From: Pseudoxanthomonas jiangsuensis
GTDB taxonomy: Bacteria > Pseudomonadota > Gammaproteobacteria > Xanthomonadales > Xanthomonadaceae
Reading direction: 5' to 3'
NCBI RefSeq assembly: GCF_010093185.1
Contig: NZ_PDWL01000009.1
Coordinates: forward strand, 1-64,000
DNA: 64,000 nt
In this document: positions 17,248 to 26,212 of the stretch, one piece after another
How positions within the stretch are numbered: position 1 is the stretch's first letter
Layout of the letters: the number at the start of each line of letters is the position of its first letter
The notes under the pieces: model-generated
Database searches by the model: none
What the model was told of the DNA's origin: nothing
The model's input: the letters and a program-made list of their open reading frames with translations, nothing else
Translations under genes and position numbers: made by a program

Positions 17248-19356
17248 TTACCAGATCACGACCTGGGCATCGCCCTGGCGGGCCATCGGCTTGCCGGCCT
17301 CGCACTTGAACGCGGCGGCGAAGGCCGGCAGGTTCGAGGGCGCGCCGACCGCGCGGAACTGCGCCGGGGCGTGCGGATCGGTGGCCAGGCGGACCTTGGC
17401 GTTCTCCGGGGTGTACTTGGTGCGCCACACCGTGGCCCAGTTGGCGAAGAAGCGCTGATCGCGCGGCAGGCCGTCGACCATCGGGTCGGGCTGGCCGGCG
17501 GTGGCCTTCTGCAGGGCGTCGTAGGCCGTGGCCAGGCCGCCCAGGTCGGCGATGTTCTCGCCCAGGGTCAGGTGCCCGTCCACGTTCTGCTCGCCGACCT
17601 TGTACTGGTTGAACTGGTTGACCAGCTTGTCGGACAGACCCTTGAACGCGTCGAAGTCCTTTTGCGCCCACCAGCCCGGGTCGGGAATGAAGTTGCCGTC
17701 GGGCCCGAAGCGGCTGCCCTGGTCGTCGTAGCCGTGGGTCATCTCGTGGCCGATCACCGCGCCGATGCCGCCGTAGTTGAGGGCGTCGTCGGCCTTGGGG
17801 TCGAAGAACGGCGGCTGCAGGATCGCCGCCGGGAACACGATCTCGTTCTGCAAGGGGTTGTAGTAGGCGTTGACCGTCTGCGGGGTCATGCCCCATTCGG
17901 TCTTGTCCACCGGCTGGCCGATCTTGGACAGGTTCCACTTGTAGTTGAACTCGCCGGCCGCGCGCACGTTGGCCAGGTAGCTGTCGCGCGTGGTCTGCAG
18001 GCCCGACCAGTCGCGCCACTTGTCCGGGTAGCCGATCTTCGGGGTGAAGGTCTCCCACTTGGCGATCGCCTTGGCCTTGGTCTCGTCGCTCATCCACGAC
18101 AGGCCCTGGATGCGCTCCTTCAGCGCCGCCGCCAGGTTCTGCACCAGGGTCTCCATCTTGGCCTTGGATTCGGGCGGGAAGGCCACCTTGACGTACAGCT
18201 GGCCGAAGGCCTCGCCGGCGTCGTCCTCGATCGTGCCCAGCACCCGCTTCCAGCGCGGCTGGATCTCCTTCTGGCCGTTGAGGGTCCTGCCGTAGAAGCC
18301 GTAGTTCTCCTGGACGAAGGCGTCGGCCAGGTAGGGCGAGGCGGCGTCCACGGCATGGAAGCGCAGGTAGGCCTTCCACACCGCCGGATCGGTGTCGGCC
18401 AGGGCCTTGCTCACCTCCTCGTGGAAGGACGGCATCGCCAGCGAGAACTTCTCCGGCGCGGCCACGCCCTGGGACTTGAAGAACTCGCTCCAGCTGAAGT
18501 TCGGGGTGAGCGCATCGGCCTCGGCCAGGGTCACCGGGTTGTAGTACAGCGAGACGTCGCGCGAGAGCTCGACGCTGGACCTGGAGGCCTTGGCCAGGCG
18601 GGTCTCGAACTTGACCACCTCGGCGGCCTGTTTGGCGGCCTCGTCGGCGGCGACGCCGGACAGCTCCAGCACCTTGGCCACGTGCGCCTGGTAGGCCTGC
18701 AGCTTGTCGGCCTTGTCGGCGTCGAAGTAGTAGGTCTTGTCCGGCAGGCCCAGGCCGCCCTGGCTGGCATAGGCGATGTTCACCGCCGAGTTCTTGAAGT
18801 CGGCCTCGGCGCCGAAGCCGAACAGCACGTTCTCGCCCTTGGCCGCGGCCTGGCGCAGGTAGGCGGCGATGGCCGCGCCGTCGGCCAGCCCGTCGATCGC
18901 CGCCAGGTCGGCCTTGAGCGGCTCGATGCCCTGGGCTTCGACCTTGGCCTCGTCCATGCCGGTGGCCCAGAAGTCGCCGACGATCTTCTCGATCCCGGTC
19001 GGGTTCTGCAGGGCGGCGACCTGTTCGACCAGCTGGTGCTGCACCGCCACCGAGCGTTCGGCCAGGATGGTGAAGGCGCCCCAGCTGGTGCGGTCGCCCG
19101 GGATCTCGTTGGCGGCCAGCCACTTGCCGTTGACGTAGCCGCCGAAGTCGGTGCACGCGTCCACCGCGGCGTCCAGGTCGGAGACGTGGAAGGCGTTGTA
19201 GGCCGGCAGCTTGGCCTCGTCCAGGGTGTAGGCCGGTGCGGCCGGGGCCTCGGCGGTGGCGGCGGCCGGGGTGGCCTCTTCCTTCTTCGAGCAGGCGGCC
19301 AGCGCGGCGGCGATGGCCAGCGGCAGCAGCAGGGTACGGGTCTTGCGGATGTTCAC
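17248..19356 (-). CDS. M13 family metallopeptidase lipoprotein
   Basis: A 702-residue zinc endopeptidase of the PepO/neprilysin family. I place the start at GTG 19356 because GGAG lies ten bases upstream and it begins directly with the lipoprotein signal (lipobox LAAC at about residue 22). Active-site motifs are complete: VNAYYNPLQNEIVFPAAILQ, GHEMTHGYDDQGSRF for zinc, ENIADLGG for the third ligand, and the C-terminal NLPAFAAAFKCEAGKPM. It probably degrades oligopeptides in the periplasm. It is followed by a terminator and an inactive-looking paralogue. Confidence 0.95.
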   Translation of the reverse strand: MNIRKTRTLLLPLAIAAALAACSKKEEATPAAATAEAPAAPAYTLDEAKLPAYNAFHVSDLDAAVDACTDFGGYVNGKWLAANEIPGDRTSWGAFTILAERSVAVQHQLVEQVAALQNPTGIEKIVGDFWATGMDEAKVEAQGIEPLKADLAAIDGLADGAAIAAYLRQAAAKGENVLFGFGAEADFKNSAVNIAYASQGGLGLPDKTYYFDADKADKLQAYQAHVAKVLELSGVAADEAAKQAAEVVKFETRLAKASRSSVELSRDVSLYYNPVTLAEADALTPNFSWSEFFKSQGVAAPEKFSLAMPSFHEEVSKALADTDPAVWKAYLRFHAVDAASPYLADAFVQENYGFYGRTLNGQKEIQPRWKRVLGTIEDDAGEAFGQLYVKVAFPPESKAKMETLVQNLAAALKERIQGLSWMSDETKAKAIAKWETFTPKIGYPDKWRDWSGLQTTRDSYLANVRAAGEFNYKWNLSKIGQPVDKTEWGMTPQTVNAYYNPLQNEIVFPAAILQPPFFDPKADDALNYGGIGAVIGHEMTHGYDDQGSRFGPDGNFIPDPGWWAQKDFDAFKGLSDKLVNQFNQYKVGEQNVDGHLTLGENIADLGGLATAYDALQKATAGQPDPMVDGLPRDQRFFANWATVWRTKYTPENAKVRLATDPHAPAQFRAVGAPSNLPAFAAAFKCEAGKPMARQGDAQVVIW

Positions 19357-19549
19357 GTGTGGGTTCTCCGGCCCGGCGGGCGGGCATGGCAAGCGCCCCG
19401 GGGCGGGGCTGTGGCGCCGACTGTACGCCCGCGTCCTGAGCCGGAGGAATGCCGGAGGTCATGGGCGCCCGCGGGCGGGCACAATGGGGCGCAGGGCCGG
19501 CCGGCGCGGCGGACACGTGGATCGGCAGGCGAGGACAGGGAGGCGACAC

Positions 19550-20923
19550 ATGCGGGTGGAATTCCACGGCGCGGCCGGCGAGGTGACCGGCTCCATGCAC
19601 CTGGTCGAGGCCGCCGGCCGGCGGATCCTGCTGGACTGCGGGCTGCTGCAGGGCCGGCGCGAACTGGAGGCGCGCAACGCCGACCCGTTCCCGTTCGACC
19701 CGGCTGGGCTGGACGCGCTGGTCCTCAGCCATGCCCACATCGACCACATCGGCCGGGTGCCCCTGCTGGTGGCGCGCGGCTTCCGCGGCCCGATCTGGCT
19801 GCAGCGCGCCAGCGCCGACCTGTTGCCGATCATGCTGCTCGACGCCGCCTCGCTGGCCGAGTCCGAGGCCGAGCGCGGCAACCGCCGCCACGATCCGGAC
19901 CTGCCGCCGCTGGCGCCGCTGTTCACCCGCCAGGACGTGGCCGCGGTGCTGCCGCTGCTGCGGCCGCTGGACTACGACGCCCGCACCGCGATCCTGCCCG
20001 GGGTCGAGCTGGTGCTGCGCGATGCCGGCCACATCCTCGGCTCGGCCATCGTCGAGCTGTGGGCCGATGGCAGGAAGCTGGTGTTCTCCGGCGACCTGGG
20101 GATGAAGGGCACGCCGATCCTGCGCGATCCGGCGGTGATCGAGCAGGCCGACCTGGTGCTGATGGAATCCACCTACGGCGACCGCAACCACCGCGAGCGC
20201 ACGGCCACGGTGCAGGAGCTGGGGGAAGTGTTCGAGCACGCCTGGCGCGAGCGCGGCAACGTGCTGATCCCGGCCTTCGCCGTGGGCCGCAGCCAAGAGC
20301 TGCTGTACTGGTTCGCGCGCTATTGGGACGAGTGGAAGCTGCAGCGCTGGCGGATCTTCCTCGACAGCCCGATGGCGGGGAAGGTGGTGGAGGTCTACGA
20401 CCGCCACCACGAACTGTTCGACGAACAGGCGCGGCAGGTGTGGGCCGGCATCCCGTCGCCGTTCCGCCTGCCCAACCTGCACATCACCGAGAGCACCGCC
20501 GAATCCATGGCGATCAACAGCATCGGCAGCGGCGCGATCGTGATCGCCGGTTCGGGCATGGCCAACGGCGGCCGCATCCAGCACCACCTGCGCCACCGCC
20601 TGGGCCGGCGCGAGACCCATGTGGTGTTCGTCGGCTACCAGTCCGAGGGCACCCTGGGCCGGCGCCTGGTCGAGCGCGCGCCGTGGGTGCGGATCCACGG
20701 CCGCGACCACCGGGTCAACGCGCAGATCCACACCGTCGGCGGGCTGTCGGCGCATACCGACCAGCAGGGCCTGCTGGCCTGGTACGGCCAGTTCCGGGAC
20801 GCGCCGCCGCTGGCGCTGGTGCACGGCGAGGACCGCGCCCGCGAGGCCCTGGCCGGCGAGATCGGCGAGCGCTTCGGCACCCAGGCGATCCTGGCGCGGC
20901 CGGGTCTGCGCTTGGAGGTGTAG
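19550..20923 (+). CDS. MBL-fold beta-CASP exonuclease with RNA-specificity domain
   Basis: A 457-residue protein of the CPSF-73-like metallo-beta-lactamase group. The zinc motif is SHAHIDHIGRVP. Further ligands are in RDAGHILGSA and FSGDLGM, followed by the beta-CASP domain (LMESTYGDRNH, FAVGRSQELLYW) and the RMMBL motifs GYQSEGTLGRRL and VGGLSAHTDQQGL. It is likely a cytosolic RNA-processing nuclease; the target is unknown. The ATG at 19550 follows AGGGAGG. It is divergent from the M13 gene. Confidence 0.92.
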   Translation: MRVEFHGAAGEVTGSMHLVEAAGRRILLDCGLLQGRRELEARNADPFPFDPAGLDALVLSHAHIDHIGRVPLLVARGFRGPIWLQRASADLLPIMLLDAASLAESEAERGNRRHDPDLPPLAPLFTRQDVAAVLPLLRPLDYDARTAILPGVELVLRDAGHILGSAIVELWADGRKLVFSGDLGMKGTPILRDPAVIEQADLVLMESTYGDRNHRERTATVQELGEVFEHAWRERGNVLIPAFAVGRSQELLYWFARYWDEWKLQRWRIFLDSPMAGKVVEVYDRHHELFDEQARQVWAGIPSPFRLPNLHITESTAESMAINSIGSGAIVIAGSGMANGGRIQHHLRHRLGRRETHVVFVGYQSEGTLGRRLVERAPWVRIHGRDHRVNAQIHTVGGLSAHTDQQGLLAWYGQFRDAPPLALVHGEDRAREALAGEIGERFGTQAILARPGLRLEV

Positions 20924-20939
20924 GGGCGGGAACCGGCCC

Positions 20940-22472
20940 CTACGCCAGCCACTCCGCGCAGCGGCAACCGCCTTGCTCGCACGCATGCACCTGCGCCTGC
21001 AGCGGCAGCCCGGCTCCGCGCGCGTCCTCGCACAATTCCTCGAGCAGGCGCGCGGCGGTCTCGATGCCGGTATCGGGCAGCAGGACCGCGAACCGGCCCG
21101 GCCCGGTGCGGGCGACCAGGTCGCCGGGACGGCGCGCGCGCTGGCGCAGCAGGGTGGCGACCTGGTGCAGTTCGGCCGGGGCGTGACCTTCGCCGGCATC
21201 GGCCAGTTCGATCGTCAGCAGCACGTGCGTCGGTGCGGCGGCGACCGCACGGCGCAGGCGGCCGGGGCCGACCAGTCCCGGCAACCGCCGCCGCGCGCGT
21301 AACCGCCGGCGCAGCCGCGCCAGCAGCCACAGCACGAGCATCCCCGCCAGCGCCAGCACGGTGCCGGACGGCGCGAACCACCACTGCCGGAACAGCAAAA
21401 GCGCCGACAGTCCCAACGTGGCGAGCACGCCGATGGCGAACGCGGCCGGCATCCGCCCGCCGCGGCCGTGGCCCAGGCCGCCCATTCCGCCGAGGGCCGC
21501 GCCGGCCGCTAGGACGAACGCCAGCGCCGCCTGCAAAGGCATGGCCAGCGGACGTGCCGCGGCGCCCTGCAGCCAGGCCGCCAGGGCCAGCGCCTGGTGC
21601 TGGACCGGGAACAGCCGGCCGCTGCCCTGCGGTCCGGGGACGGCCCGCACCAGCCCGGGTGCGGCCAGTCCCAGCAGGATCCAGCGCCCGCGCAGTTCGG
21701 CATCGGCGATACGTCCGCCGGCGAGGTCGGCGAAGGAGCGGTAGCCGGGGCTCGCGGCACCCGCCAGCGCGGGGATCCGCCACGGTTCCTCCGCCGGCAA
21801 AGGAGGCGATCCGCCCACGCCATGCAGCGCCGCAGCCAGCGACGGCCAGTGCAGGCCATCGGCACTGGTCGACAGCGGGCGATGGAGGCGGATGCGGCCG
21901 TCGCGGTCCGGTTCGAGCAGGACGTGGCCCAGGTGGGTGGCCTCGGCGAACTCGGGCGCGGGCAGGCGCGCCCGCAGGCCGCCATGGCCGTCATCCTCCA
22001 GCGCCATGCCGAGCACGGTGCGGCTGCCGGGCAGCCGCCGCGCCAGGCGCGCATCGGCCTCCGGCGCGGCCGCGTCGGCATGTTCCAGCGGCAGGTCCAG
22101 GGCGACCGCGCGCGCGCCGGCTGCCTGCAGCCGCGCCAGCGCCGTGGCGATGCGGTCGCGCGGCCACGGCCAGGGGCCGAGTTGCCGCAGGCTGGCGTCG
22201 TCGATGCCCACCACCAGCACCGGCGCGCGCGCGGGCGGATCGTGGCGCGCAGCGATCCATGCGAGCCAGGCGTCGTCGAGCGCCGCGGGCAGGTGCGAGG
22301 CGGTCAGCATGGCCGCGCCCAGGCCGACGCCCAGGGCCAGCAGGGCGCGCATGCGGAGCCGGCCCGGCGGGCGCGAAGCGGCGTTCATCCGCACGCACGC
22401 CGGCTGCGCACGTGTCCTCGCGCGCCGGCGCCCGCTGCCCGTTCTCCCTCGGCCATGCGCATCGTTCCCCAT
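20940..22472 (-). CDS. CHASE2-domain membrane protein with degenerate GGDEF-like end
   Basis: About 510 residues. The order is a short N-terminal helix, an extracytoplasmic CHASE2 sensor (VLVVGIDDASLRQLGPWPWP, GRWILLGLAAPGL), three membrane helices near residues 300-390, and a roughly 110-residue cytosolic end. The end contains LVARTGPGRFAVLLPDTGIE, which aligns with the GGDEF signature of diguanylate cyclases but has GPGRF in place of GGDEF and lacks most of the upstream half. It is probably a sensor without cyclase activity. A -10 (TATACT, - strand) at 22499-22494 and AGGGGG support ATG 22472; ATGs at 22388 or 22352 are alternatives. Confidence 0.75.
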   Translation of the reverse strand: MGNDAHGRGRTGSGRRRARTRAQPACVRMNAASRPPGRLRMRALLALGVGLGAAMLTASHLPAALDDAWLAWIAARHDPPARAPVLVVGIDDASLRQLGPWPWPRDRIATALARLQAAGARAVALDLPLEHADAAAPEADARLARRLPGSRTVLGMALEDDGHGGLRARLPAPEFAEATHLGHVLLEPDRDGRIRLHRPLSTSADGLHWPSLAAALHGVGGSPPLPAEEPWRIPALAGAASPGYRSFADLAGGRIADAELRGRWILLGLAAPGLVRAVPGPQGSGRLFPVQHQALALAAWLQGAAARPLAMPLQAALAFVLAAGAALGGMGGLGHGRGGRMPAAFAIGVLATLGLSALLLFRQWWFAPSGTVLALAGMLVLWLLARLRRRLRARRRLPGLVGPGRLRRAVAAAPTHVLLTIELADAGEGHAPAELHQVATLLRQRARRPGDLVARTGPGRFAVLLPDTGIETAARLLEELCEDARGAGLPLQAQVHACEQGGCRCAEWLA

Positions 22473-22493
22473 CCGCCGGCCCCCTGCGCGCGC

Positions 22494-22521
22494 AGTATAG
22501 GCACAGTGGTATATGTGTGCC
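22494..22521. promoter_or_regulatory. Divergent promoter with GGCACA dyad
   Basis: On the - strand TATACT (22499-22494) is a strong -10 for the CHASE2 gene. On the + strand TATATG (22510-22515) sits so that transcription would begin at the ATG at 22523. GGCACA-N10-TGTGCC (22500-22521) spans both and could be an operator controlling the two genes together. No factor can be named. Confidence 0.55.
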
Positions 22522-22522
22522 G

Positions 22523-24127
22523 ATGCGAAGCGAACCCGGCGATTCCCGCGATGTGATCCTGCTCGGCGGCGGCCACAACGGCCTGGTCTGCGCCGCCTAC
22601 CTGGCCCGCGCCGGCCTGAAGGTGACCGTGCTCGAGCGCCGCGGCGTGGTCGGCGGCGCGGCGGTGACCGAGGAATTCCATCCCGGCTTCCGCAACTCCG
22701 TCGCCTCCTACACCGTCTCCCTGCTGCAGCCGAAGGTGATCGCCGACCTGGACCTGCACGGTCACGGCCTGCGCATCGTCCAGCGCCGGCGCAACAACTT
22801 CCTGCCCCTGCCGGACGGCCGGTACCTGCTCACCGGCGGCGGCCGCACCGCCGACGAGGTCGCCAAGTTCTCGCGCCGCGACGCCGAAGCCTTGCCGGCC
22901 TACGAGGCCCGGCTGGAGGCGATCGCCGACGTGCTGCGCGCGCTGGCATTGCAGCCGCCACCGAACGTGACCGACGGCGGCTGGTGGGCGGCCCTGCCGG
23001 AACTTTGGCGCGGCGCGCGCCTGGGCCGGCGCCTGCATGCGCTGGACGAGACCCTGCGCCAGGAACTGCTGGACCTGTTCGCGGTTTCCGCGGCCGAATA
23101 CCTGGAGCGCTGGTTCGAGAGCGATCCGATCAAGGCCCTGTTCGGCTTCGACGGCATCGTCGGCAACTACGCCAGCCCGTACGCGCCGGGCAGCGCCTAC
23201 GTGCTCCTGCACCACGTGTTCGGCGAGGTGGACGGGACCAAGGGCGCCTGGGGCCACGCCATCGGCGGCATGGGCGCCATCACCCAGGCGATGGCCGCCT
23301 CGGCGCGCGCGGCGGGGGCGGAGATCCGCACCGGTGCCGGCGTGCGCGAAGTGCTGGTCGAGCGCGGCCGCGCCACCGGCGTGGTCACCGAGGCTGGCGA
23401 GACCCTGCGCGCCCGCGCGGTGGTGGCCAACGTCAATCCCAAGCTGCTGTACCAGCGCCTGCTGCCGGCCGCGGCGGTCCCGGCGCCCACCCGCGAGCGC
23501 ATGGCGAACTGGCGCTGCGGCTCGGGCACCTTCCGCATGAACGTGGCCCTGTCGCGACTGCCGGATTTCCAGGCCCTGCCCGGGCCGGGCGACCACCTCA
23601 CCGCCGGGATCATCCTGGCGCCGTCGCTGGACTACATGGACCGGGCCTGGCGCGATGCGCGCGAGCATGGCTGGTCGCGCGAGCCGGTGGTGGAGATGCT
23701 GGTGCCTTCGACCCTGGACGATTCGCTGGCGCCGCCGGGCATGCACGTGGCCAGCCTGTTCTGCCAGCACGTGGCGCCGCAGCTGGCGGACGGCCGCAGC
23801 TGGGACGACCACCGCGAGGAGGTCGCCGACCTGATGGTCGCCACCGTGGACCGCTACGCCCCCGGCTTCGCGGCCTCGGTGCTGGGCCGGCAGGTGCTGT
23901 CGCCGCTGGACCTCGAACGCTCCTTCGGCCTGGTCGGCGGCGACATCTTCCACGGCGCCCTGAGCCTGAACCAGCTGTTCTCGGCGCGGCCGATGCTGGG
24001 CCAGGCGGATTACCGCGGCGCGATCCCTGGCCTGTACCTGTGCGGCTCGGGCACCCACCCGGGCGGCGGCGTCACCGGCGCGCCCGGGCACAACGCGGCG
24101 CAGGTGGTGATCGGCGACCTGCGCTGA
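22523..24127 (+). CDS. NAD(P)/FAD-dependent oxidoreductase, phytoene-desaturase/PYROXD2 type
   Basis: A 534-residue flavoprotein. The FAD-binding Rossmann motif lies at residues 12-45 (LLGGGHNGLVCAAYLARAG, then VLERRGVVGG). The C-terminal FAD-contacting segment is GLYLCGSGTHPGGGVTGAPG. Between them is the amine-oxidase/desaturase fold, with AIGGMGAITQAMAASARAAG. Relatives are annotated as phytoene-dehydrogenase-like or PYROXD2-like; the substrate is unknown and no carotenoid genes are nearby. The ATG at 22523 has no Shine-Dalgarno sequence and sits about eight bases after a -10-like hexamer, so a leaderless message is possible. Confidence 0.88.
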   Translation: MRSEPGDSRDVILLGGGHNGLVCAAYLARAGLKVTVLERRGVVGGAAVTEEFHPGFRNSVASYTVSLLQPKVIADLDLHGHGLRIVQRRRNNFLPLPDGRYLLTGGGRTADEVAKFSRRDAEALPAYEARLEAIADVLRALALQPPPNVTDGGWWAALPELWRGARLGRRLHALDETLRQELLDLFAVSAAEYLERWFESDPIKALFGFDGIVGNYASPYAPGSAYVLLHHVFGEVDGTKGAWGHAIGGMGAITQAMAASARAAGAEIRTGAGVREVLVERGRATGVVTEAGETLRARAVVANVNPKLLYQRLLPAAAVPAPTRERMANWRCGSGTFRMNVALSRLPDFQALPGPGDHLTAGIILAPSLDYMDRAWRDAREHGWSREPVVEMLVPSTLDDSLAPPGMHVASLFCQHVAPQLADGRSWDDHREEVADLMVATVDRYAPGFAASVLGRQVLSPLDLERSFGLVGGDIFHGALSLNQLFSARPMLGQADYRGAIPGLYLCGSGTHPGGGVTGAPGHNAAQVVIGDLR

Positions 24128-24145
24128 GCTGCGGTGCAGCGGGTG

Positions 24146-25213
24146 CTATTCGGCGTGGAGCGGACGCTTCGCGCCGGCCAGGTACCAGCCATGGCTGGCG
24201 TTGACGACCGCCACCACCGAGAGCATCACCGGCACCTCGACGAGCACGCCCACCACTGTCGCCAGCGCCGCGCCGGATTGGATGCCGAACAGGCCCACCG
24301 CGGTGGCCACGGCCAGTTCGAAGAAGTTGCTGGCGCCGATCAGGGCCGAAGGACCGGCCACCTCGTGCGCTACACCGAGCCGGCGGTTGAGCAGGTAGGC
24401 CAGCCCGGCGTTGAAGTAGACCTGGACCAGGATCGGTACTGCGAGGACGGCGATGACCAGCGGTTGATCGATGATCTGCCGGCCCTGGAGTCCGAACAGC
24501 AGGACCAGCATGGCCAGCAGCGCCGCCAGGGACAGCGGCGACAACCGGTCCAACGCGGCCTGCAGCCGTTGCGTGCCCCCGCGCGCCAGCAACCTGCGAC
24601 GCAGCGCCGCGGCCAGGACCACCGGGGCGAGGATGTACAGCGCCACCGACAGGGACAGGGTGTCCCAGGGCACCGCGATCGAGGCCAGGCCCAGCAGCAT
24701 CGCCACGAGTGGGGCGAAGGCCGCCACCATGATCGCGTCGTTGAGCGCGACCTGGCTCAGGGTGAAATTGGCGTCGCCCCGGCACAGCCGGCTCCAGACG
24801 AACACCATGGCGGTGCAGGGCGCGGCGGCCAGCAGGATCAGTCCGGCCATGTAGGAGTCGATCCGGTCCCCGGGCAGCCAGCCGGCGAAGACGTGCCGGA
24901 GGAAGATCCAGCCGAGCAGCGCCATGGAAAACGGCTTGACCGCCCAGTTCACGAACACGGTCACGCCGATCCCGCGCCAGTGCCGTCCTACCTGGCGCAT
25001 CGCGCCGAAGTCGACCTTCAGCAGCATCGGCACGACCATCAGCCAGATCAGCGCCGCTACCGGCAGGTTGATCCGCGCCGCCTCCAGGGCCCCCAGGCGC
25101 GCGAAGATCGCCGGGAACAGGTGCCCGAGCGCCGTACCGGCCAGGATGCACAGGGCGACCCACAGGGTCAGGTGGCGTTCGAAACGGCCCATGCGCGGAG
25201 CGGAGTCAGTCAT
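24146..25213 (-). CDS. arsB: ACR3-family arsenite efflux transporter
   Basis: A 355-residue inner-membrane carrier with about ten helices that exports arsenite. The ACR3 signature includes LLAAAPCTAMVFVWSRLCRGD with its conserved cysteine, WLMVVPMLLKVDF near the start, and SNFFELAVATAVGLFG. I prefer ATG 25213, overlapping the arsC stop by eight bases; an in-frame codon seven residues upstream also exists. It is the last gene of the ars operon. Confidence 0.95.
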   Translation of the reverse strand: MTDSAPRMGRFERHLTLWVALCILAGTALGHLFPAIFARLGALEAARINLPVAALIWLMVVPMLLKVDFGAMRQVGRHWRGIGVTVFVNWAVKPFSMALLGWIFLRHVFAGWLPGDRIDSYMAGLILLAAAPCTAMVFVWSRLCRGDANFTLSQVALNDAIMVAAFAPLVAMLLGLASIAVPWDTLSLSVALYILAPVVLAAALRRRLLARGGTQRLQAALDRLSPLSLAALLAMLVLLFGLQGRQIIDQPLVIAVLAVPILVQVYFNAGLAYLLNRRLGVAHEVAGPSALIGASNFFELAVATAVGLFGIQSGAALATVVGVLVEVPVMLSVVAVVNASHGWYLAGAKRPLHAE

Positions 25214-25745
25214 GCTCGGTCGCGCCGTTGCCACCCGCGTCTTCCGGTTCGACCAGGCCGATCCGGTCGAGCGCCCCCTTCAATGCGGCGCGGTCGGCCC
25301 ACGCGTCCGCGGGCAACGCCAGGAGTGCCAGCAGGCGCGCCTTGACCACCCGGTGCGCCTGGCGGAACGCTTCGCGCCGGTCCTCGTCGCTGCCTTCGAC
25401 GGCCGCCGGGTCCGGCAATCCCCAGTGGACGCGCAGGAAGTCCCCGAACACCACCGGGCACGATTCCGACGCGGCGGCATCGCAGACGGTGACCACCAGA
25501 TCCATCGGCGCCGCATCGGCGGTGGCGAACTCGTCCCAGGACTTGCTGCGCAGCCCGGTGGTGGGAATGCCTTCGGCCGCGAGCCGTTCCAGGGCGAAGG
25601 GGTTGACCCGCCCGGCCGGCTGGCTGCCTGCGCTGAATGCCTCGAAGCGATGGCCGGCCCAGGCCCGCAGCGTGGCTTCGGCGAGGACGCTGCGCGCCGA
25701 GTTGCCCGTGCACAGGAACAGGACGCGATAGGGGCGCTGGCTCAT
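25206..25745 (-). CDS. arsC: Arsenate reductase, low-molecular-weight phosphatase type
   Basis: A 179-residue cytosolic enzyme that reduces arsenate to arsenite for export. The nucleophile loop CTGNSAR (Cys-X5-Arg) is at residues 12-18. Two further cysteines in TVCDAAASESCPV match the redox relay of the thioredoxin-coupled ArsC class. It is translationally coupled to the arsenite pump downstream and lies eight bases after the ArsI-like gene. Confidence 0.95.
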   Translation of the reverse strand: MSQRPYRVLFLCTGNSARSVLAEATLRAWAGHRFEAFSAGSQPAGRVNPFALERLAAEGIPTTGLRSKSWDEFATADAAPMDLVVTVCDAAASESCPVVFGDFLRVHWGLPDPAAVEGSDEDRREAFRQAHRVVKARLLALLALPADAWADRAALKGALDRIGLVEPEDAGGNGATEHD

Positions 25746-25753
25746 GGCAGTCC

Positions 25754-26212
25754 TCAGCAGCAACCGTGCTTCGGAGGGCAGCAGCCCGCGTTGGAGGCAG
25801 CCGCGCCGTCGGGACCGGACGCGCAGGTCGCACCGGCGCCGTGGTAGGTCGTGGCCCGCCCCAGGGTGTGGAACGTCTCCCAGCGTGTGCCCTGCGGGTC
25901 CTCGGTCCAGTACTTGTCCGAGCGTGCATAGCAGCAGACCGCGTCTGCTTCCGGGACCACCGTGCCGCCGGCCGCATCGAGGCGTGCGCCCAGGCCGTCC
26001 AGCGCCTCGGCACTGTCGGCCTGGATGCCGAGGTGGTCGATGCCCGCGGCGCGTCCGGTGCGGGAGATGGCGAAGTTCACCCGCGGGTCGTCCAGCATCC
26101 ATTTGGCGTAGTCCGGTTCGCGCACGGTCGGCGGTGCGGCGAACAGCGAGCTGTAGAAGCGGAGGCTGGCCTCGAGGTCGGTGACGTTGAGATGTACGTG
26201 GAAGCGGTTCAT
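25754..26212 (-). CDS. ArsI/CadI family glyoxalase-fold protein
   Basis: A 152-residue vicinal-oxygen-chelate protein. The opening MNRFHVHLNVTDLEASLRFY and the IDHLGIQ strand provide metal ligands. The pair of cysteines in EADAVCCYARSDKYWTEDPQG corresponds to the pair required by ArsI C-As lyases, which demethylate organoarsenicals. A C-terminal extension ends CCPPKHGCC and could bind metal. The ATG at 26212 overlaps the end of arsR (ATGA type). Either a C-As lyase or a CadI-like metal-induced protein fits; no assay is implied. Confidence 0.9.
   Translation of the reverse strand: MNRFHVHLNVTDLEASLRFYSSLFAAPPTVREPDYAKWMLDDPRVNFAISRTGRAAGIDHLGIQADSAEALDGLGARLDAAGGTVVPEADAVCCYARSDKYWTEDPQGTRWETFHTLGRATTYHGAGATCASGPDGAAASNAGCCPPKHGCC

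Noticed and set aside
15005..21199. A 2064-codon open frame on the - strand, and similar giant frames at 17107-21186 (+) and 26181-32951 (+)
   Set aside because: Stop codons are rare at this GC content. The real genes occupy only parts of these frames or lie opposite them, and the extra translations are low-complexity Arg/Gly/Ala/Pro.
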